Position numbers and translations under genes: made by a program. Positions 60,531 through 64,000 of a stretch of DNA of 64,000 nucleotides are shown here, piece by piece; the first letter of the stretch is position 1, and each line of letters begins with the position of its first letter. Under the pieces are notes generated by a model. That model saw only the letters and a program-made list of their open reading frames with translations, ran no database searches and was not told where the DNA came from. The stretch is from NCBI GenBank assembly GCA_045535505.1, contig JAZSLU010000023.1, positions 1 through 64,000 on the forward strand. The letters run 5' to 3'. The DNA is from CAKSST01 sp045535505. GTDB lineage: Bacteria; Bacillota; Clostridia; Oscillospirales; Acutalibacteraceae.

Positions 60531-61442
60531 TTATTTCATCATGCTTGCAACTTCATCAGCAAAGTTGTCTTCACGTTTTTCAAGACCTTCGCCCTTTTCG
60601 AAACGAACGAACTCAACAACATTGATGTTTCCGCCAAGCTCTTTTGCTACGCTTGCAACGTACTTACCAACTGTGAAGTCACCGTCGATAACATACTGCT
60701 GCTCGAGCAAACAGTTTTCTTTATAATATTTGCCAACTTTACCCTCAACGATTTTTGCAAGAACAGCATCGGGTTTGCCTGCCATTTTGGGATCTTCTTT
60801 CATCTGAGCAATCATAATGCCCTTTTCTTTTTCAAGAACCTCAGCAGGAACTGACTCGGGATTTAAGAACAAGGGGTTCATAGCAGCAATCTGCATTGCT
60901 ACGTTTTTGCCCATTGCATCAAAGCCGTCTTTGTCAGCAACGTCAGCATCAAACTTAACCATAACGCCGATTTTGCCGCCTGCATGGATATAGGTTGCAA
61001 CTGCACCTTCCATACGAATGAAGCGGCGAATTTTAATATTCTCACGGAACACGAGGAATATATCCTGAACCATTTCTTCAACGGTTTTGCCCTCTGCATT
61101 TTTGCAAGACATCAAAGCATCAACATCTGCGGGGTTATTGTCTGCAATAACCTTTGCAACTGCAACTGCAAACTCTTTGAATTCTGCGTTGCCTGCAACG
61201 AAGTCTGTTTCGCTGTTAACTTCAACAACAACACCTACGTTGCCGAAAGCAGCAGCAACAACTGTGCCTTCTGCAGCAATTCTTGCAGTCTTCTTCTGCT
61301 GTGAAGCAAGACCTTTTTCTCTAAGATAGTCAATAGCTTTATCAAAATCACCGTCAGACTCTACCAAAGCACGTTTGCAGTCCATAATACCGCAACCGGT
61401 CTTTTCACGCAAAGACTGAACATCTTTTGCAGTAAAATTCAT
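60531..61442 (-). CDS. tsf: Elongation factor Ts
   Basis: Guanine-nucleotide exchange factor for EF-Tu. 303 residues: signature VQSLREKTGCGIMDCKRAL with the TDFV contact in VNSETDFVAGN, a C-terminal part with QYVIDGDFTVGKYV and VEFVRFEKGEG. It is co-transcribed with rpsB, 33 bases downstream of it. Confidence 0.97.
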   Translation of the reverse strand: MNFTAKDVQSLREKTGCGIMDCKRALVESDGDFDKAIDYLREKGLASQQKKTARIAAEGTVVAAAFGNVGVVVEVNSETDFVAGNAEFKEFAVAVAKVIADNNPADVDALMSCKNAEGKTVEEMVQDIFLVFRENIKIRRFIRMEGAVATYIHAGGKIGVMVKFDADVADKDGFDAMGKNVAMQIAAMNPLFLNPESVPAEVLEKEKGIMIAQMKEDPKMAGKPDAVLAKIVEGKVGKYYKENCLLEQQYVIDGDFTVGKYVASVAKELGGNINVVEFVRFEKGEGLEKREDNFADEVASMMK

Positions 61443-61475
61443 AACTAATTCACCATTTTCCTATTATATTAATAA

Positions 61476-62345
61476 TTATTCAGCATCTTTAGCTTCTTCA
61501 GCTTTTTTTGCTGTTGTTTTTTTAGCAGCGGGCTTTTTTGCAGGTTTCTTTGCAGGAGCTACCTCCGCCTTGTCTTCTTTTTTCATTGCATCCATCTCTT
61601 CAGCGGTGATAGCTGCGATACCATCATCTTCGCCTTCGGGAGATGCACTATATTCCTGACTGCCCTGACGGCCTTCGATAACAGCAGCTGCAATTGTCTG
61701 AGCAATGAGCTTAACTGCACGGATAGCGTCGTCGTTTGCAGGGATAACTGCATCAACTTCGTCGGGGTCGCAGTTGGTGTCAACGATAGCGATAATCGGA
61801 ATGCCGAGTTTCTTTGCTTCTGCAACAGCATTTCTTTCTTTGCGGGTATCAACAATGAACATTGCGCCAGGCAATTTTGTCATATTTTCGATACCGCCGA
61901 GGTATTTCTCGAGTTTTTCCATATCAAGACGAAGTTTAATAACTTCCTTTTTGGGAAGAAGCTCGAATGTGCCGTCTGCTTCCATAGCGCGAAGTTGCTC
62001 AAGGCGTTTAATTCTGCGACGGATTGTTGTAAAGTTTGTAAGCATACCGCCAAGCCAACGAGCGTCAACATAAGGCATTGAGCAGTTGAGTGCTTCTTCT
62101 TTAATTGACTCTTGAGCCTGTTTTTTGGTGCCTACGAACAAAATGTCCTGTCCTTGTGCTGCGATGTCACGAGCAAAAAGATATGCTTCATTGAGCTTTT
62201 TAACGGTTTTCTGCAAATCGATAATGTAGATGCCGTTACGCTCTGTGAAGATGTACTCTGACATTTTGGGGTTCCAGCGTCTGGTCTGATGACCAAAATG
62301 AACGCCTGCTTCTAAAAGCTGTTTCATTGATACTACTGATGACAT
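61476..62345 (-). CDS. rpsB: 30S ribosomal protein S2
   Basis: 289 residues. VVSMKQLLEAGVHFGHQTRRWNPKM, IYIIDLQKTV, FVGTKKQAQ and RWLGGMLTNF are S2 hallmarks. The C-terminus carries a Lys/Ala-rich tail (KKPAKKPAAKKTTAKKA) that is longer than usual and histone-like in composition. The ATG at 62345 follows AGGAGG by 7 bases; the longer frame adds ten residues across that site. Confidence 0.96.
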   Translation of the reverse strand: MSSVVSMKQLLEAGVHFGHQTRRWNPKMSEYIFTERNGIYIIDLQKTVKKLNEAYLFARDIAAQGQDILFVGTKKQAQESIKEEALNCSMPYVDARWLGGMLTNFTTIRRRIKRLEQLRAMEADGTFELLPKKEVIKLRLDMEKLEKYLGGIENMTKLPGAMFIVDTRKERNAVAEAKKLGIPIIAIVDTNCDPDEVDAVIPANDDAIRAVKLIAQTIAAAVIEGRQGSQEYSASPEGEDDGIAAITAEEMDAMKKEDKAEVAPAKKPAKKPAAKKTTAKKAEEAKDAE

Positions 62346-62480
62346 AATTTTTCCTCCTGAGGTTTTTACCTCCATCCCGCTTTTATGTCAACGGCACCAC
62401 CCAACAAGCGTTGGGCACCTGACCGCAATAGCGGAATGTGTGTTTTTATTTACTAACGGAATGTCATTTTTCCGGTAGCC
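62346..62480 (-). promoter_or_regulatory. Structured 5' leader of rpsB-tsf
   Basis: A leader of about 135 bases with clear pairing: GGTGCCCAAC and GTTGGGTGGTGCC form a GC-rich stem closed by a GCTT loop, and just before the ribosome-binding site GAGGT, AAAA, ACCTC forms a small hairpin. ACCTC could alternatively face the AGGAGG site. This could be an S2 autoregulatory leader; that role is inferred. Confidence 0.5.
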
Positions 62481-62485
62481 GCAAT

Positions 62486-62514
62486 ATTATATCACACTTG
62501 ATTACAATAATCAA
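62486..62514 (-). promoter_or_regulatory. Sigma-A promoter of rpsB-tsf
   Basis: On the minus strand TTGATT, 17 bases, TATAAT. The -35 box and spacer include a short inverted repeat (CTTGATTA/TAATCAAG). Confidence 0.75.
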
Positions 62515-62522
62515 GTATTTTT

Positions 62523-63299
62523 TTACTCGGCATATTGTGAGGTTAAATTATAATATTCTTCCAAACATTTGCCGCTTTCATAAACCTTTTTTGCAAGGTC
62601 TTTACCCAGATAGCGAACATGCCAAGGCTCATACTTAAAGCCCGTATATTGCTCTTTATCCTTGCCGTAACGAACTATAAAACCATACTTATAGCAGTTG
62701 TTTGCTATCCACTCAGCCTCTTTTGTACCCTCAAAGCTGCTTGATGCATTATTTAAGTCAAGCGCAAGACCTGTTTGATGCTCCGAATGACCGGGTCTTG
62801 CAGAAAAGCGGTCAGCTTGCGCTTTGCCGCTTGATTTACTGTAATTTGTGTAAAGGGTTGTTTGGCGCTCATAAGAGCGGTATCCCGAAACAATCCAAAG
62901 CGAGATGCCATCCTGCTTTGCAGCGGCTTTCATTTCATTAAACGCCGTTTGCGTTTCGCTGGTTAATCCATTACCAAAATCTTTTGGCACGGGATATGTT
63001 TTATTAACAATAAGTACGCCGTCAACATACTTAGGCTGTATTGGGGTTGTGTTTGCAACAACTGTTGACGATTGTTTGCTGCTTGAAGAAATTATTGATG
63101 ATAATGGCAACTGTGACGACGAGGAACTTTGAGCAAGTGAAGACGATTTTGAGGATGTCTCCGTACTGCTTATATCTGACGAGGTTGTTTGGTCGTCGTC
63201 CGAAAACATTACAATGCCAACAACACTGACAAAGACAGCCACAACAATGCCTATAATAAGCGATTTTACAAATATACTTTTATTCATTTTATCACTCAT
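62523..63299 (-). CDS. VanY-like D-alanyl-D-alanine carboxypeptidase
   Basis: A 258-residue M15B peptidase that trims pentapeptides of the wall. One N-terminal membrane helix, a Ser-rich linker (about residues 38-80), then the catalytic domain: SGYRSYERQ, zinc-binding RPGHSEHQTGLALDL, and EPWHVRYLG. It is anchored outside the membrane. Its ATG overlaps the lepA stop codon by 8 bases, an unusual pairing with a translation factor. VanY-like enzymes are common housekeeping proteins; it need not mean vancomycin resistance, and no van regulators are nearby. Confidence 0.9.
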   Translation of the reverse strand: MSDKMNKSIFVKSLIIGIVVAVFVSVVGIVMFSDDDQTTSSDISSTETSSKSSSLAQSSSSSQLPLSSIISSSSKQSSTVVANTTPIQPKYVDGVLIVNKTYPVPKDFGNGLTSETQTAFNEMKAAAKQDGISLWIVSGYRSYERQTTLYTNYSKSSGKAQADRFSARPGHSEHQTGLALDLNNASSSFEGTKEAEWIANNCYKYGFIVRYGKDKEQYTGFKYEPWHVRYLGKDLAKKVYESGKCLEEYYNLTSQYAE

Positions 63300-64000
63300 C
63301 CAATTTTAATACTGCCATAAAGGCTTCCTGCGGAACCTCTACGCTACCGAGAGAGCGCATACGCTTTTTACCTTCTTTTTGCTTTTCAAGCAACTTTTTC
63401 TTACGTGTGATGTCACCGCCATAACATTTGGCAAGAACGTCTTTACGCATAGCTTTTACGGTTTCTCGGGCAATAACCTTACCGCCGACAGCCACCTGAA
63501 CAGGCACCTCAAACAACTGGCGCGGTATATAATCCCTAAGCTTTTCAGCAATGCGGCGGGCGCGGCTGTAAGAGTTGTCCGAATGAACGATAAATGACAA
63601 TGCATCCACCATATCACCCGCAAGTAAAACGTCAAGCTTAACAAGTTTTGAGGGCTGATACTCTTTAGGCTCATAGTCATAACTTGCATAACCGCGAGTG
63701 CGTGATTTGAGCGCATCAAAAAAGTCGTATATAATTTCTGCTAACGGCATCACGTAATGTATATCTACCCTGTCGCCGAGATATTTTAGGTCTTTATAGT
63801 CTCCCCTGCGCTGTTGACAAAGTTCCATAATAGTACCCACAAACTCGCTGGGACTGAAAATGTGAACATCCGCCATAGGCTCATAAGCCGCCGAAATTAT
63901 TGCAGGGTCGGGATAGTTTGTAGGGTTATCAACCTCGACTATCTCGCCCGTATTAAGTTCAAACTTATAAATAACGCTTGGTGCGGTTGTTACAAGGTCT
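63292..64000 (-). CDS. lepA: Elongation factor 4 (LepA), C-terminal part
   Basis: The ribosomal back-translocase GTPase LepA. The window holds about 235 C-terminal residues; the frame is open to the edge, where it reads DLVTTAPSVIYKF, typical of LepA. Further signatures are NYPDPA, EPMADVHIFSPSEFVGTIMELCQQRRG, the LepA C-terminal domain with CYGGDITRKKKLLEKQKEGKKRMRSLGSVEVPQEAFMAVL, given here across its parts. The G domain lies outside the window. Confidence 0.96.
   Translation of the reverse strand, partial: DLVTTAPSVIYKFELNTGEIVEVDNPTNYPDPAIISAAYEPMADVHIFSPSEFVGTIMELCQQRRGDYKDLKYLGDRVDIHYVMPLAEIIYDFFDALKSRTRGYASYDYEPKEYQPSKLVKLDVLLAGDMVDALSFIVHSDNSYSRARRIAEKLRDYIPRQLFEVPVQVAVGGKVIARETVKAMRKDVLAKCYGGDITRKKKLLEKQKEGKKRMRSLGSVEVPQEAFMAVLKLDE

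Noticed and set aside
62523..63299. VanY-like gene as a vancomycin-resistance determinant
   Set aside because: No vanH, vanA/B-type ligase, vanX or VanRS two-component genes are next to it; M15B carboxypeptidases are common housekeeping enzymes.
1..64000. CRISPR arrays, insertion sequences, prophage or integrase genes
   Set aside because: No direct-repeat/spacer pattern, transposase or phage-like gene was seen on either strand.

Overview
The window looks like a chromosome segment of a low-GC, spore-forming, strictly fermentative Clostridia bacterium, probably in the Oscillospiraceae/Ruminococcaceae range. The clues are Firmicutes ribosome-binding sites with frequent TTG/GTG starts, a T-box leader on thrS, ffs directly upstream of dnaX, the order mnmE-mnmG-rsmG-noc, a SpoIIQ-like peptidase, pyruvate phosphate dikinase, and an F-type ATP synthase whose c subunit has a sodium-type ion site. 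This taxonomic placement is inference. I saw no prophage, transposon, integrase or CRISPR array; almost everything is ordinary core chromosome.

Layout. 1-10 kb: 3' part of ppdK, a small P-loop kinase, a tandem P-II protein with a DUF1538 membrane protein, GtrA, AzlCD amino-acid exporter, glycerol-1-phosphate dehydrogenase and a large membrane protein of GT-C type. 9.6-12.3 kb: a cupin/nitroreductase/TIGR04076/sugar-isomerase operon, 6S RNA and a DUF1292 protein. 12.4-12.7 kb: a transcription unit with no recognised gene, carrying a consensus promoter, four related motifs and a terminator; it is the best candidate here for something undescribed. 12.7-15 kb: T-box controlled thrS. 15-26 kb: pth, mfd and the complete atpIBEFHAGDC operon, whose promoter lies in the end of mfd and is followed by a terminator and a hairpin with the ribosome-binding site in its loop. 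26-33 kb: a secretion-type lipoprotein, noc, rsmG, mnmG, mnmE, then gdhA. 33-40 kb: an operon yfmF-yfmH-lgt-folD-hypothetical-htrA, read leftward. 40-45 kb: a 50-residue membrane protein, glycogen phosphorylase and a GH13 glycosidase. 45-47.6 kb: ffs-dnaX-ybaB-recR. 47.6-50.6 kb: Nudix hydrolase, two zinc-ribbon DUF2628 membrane proteins and a HAD phosphatase. 50.7-54 kb: tRNA-Val and a dTDP-rhamnose/glycosyltransferase operon. 54-60.5 kb: SpoIIQ-like peptidase, CapA, a secreted protein, an EF-G-like GTPase, QueH and MntP. 60.5-64 kb: rpsB-tsf, a VanY-like carboxypeptidase and the 3' end of lepA.

How the genes work together. The window covers energy conservation (PPDK, Na+-type ATP synthase, glutamate dehydrogenase, glycogen breakdown), translation and tRNA modification (ThrRS, Pth, MnmEG, RsmG, QueH, EF-Ts, S2, LepA, tRNA-Val), DNA replication and repair (DnaX, RecR, Mfd, Noc), and envelope work (Lgt, HtrA, rhamnose synthesis, VanY, SpoIIQ-like, CapA). 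Many genes have clear sigma-A promoters with 17-bp spacers and symmetric terminators shared between convergent genes, so transcription units can be drawn with fair confidence.

Limits: all calls come from reading the sequence and translated proteins. No database search, folding program or phylogeny was run. CDS coordinates include stop codons; where I moved a start codon because of the ribosome-binding site, the entry says so.
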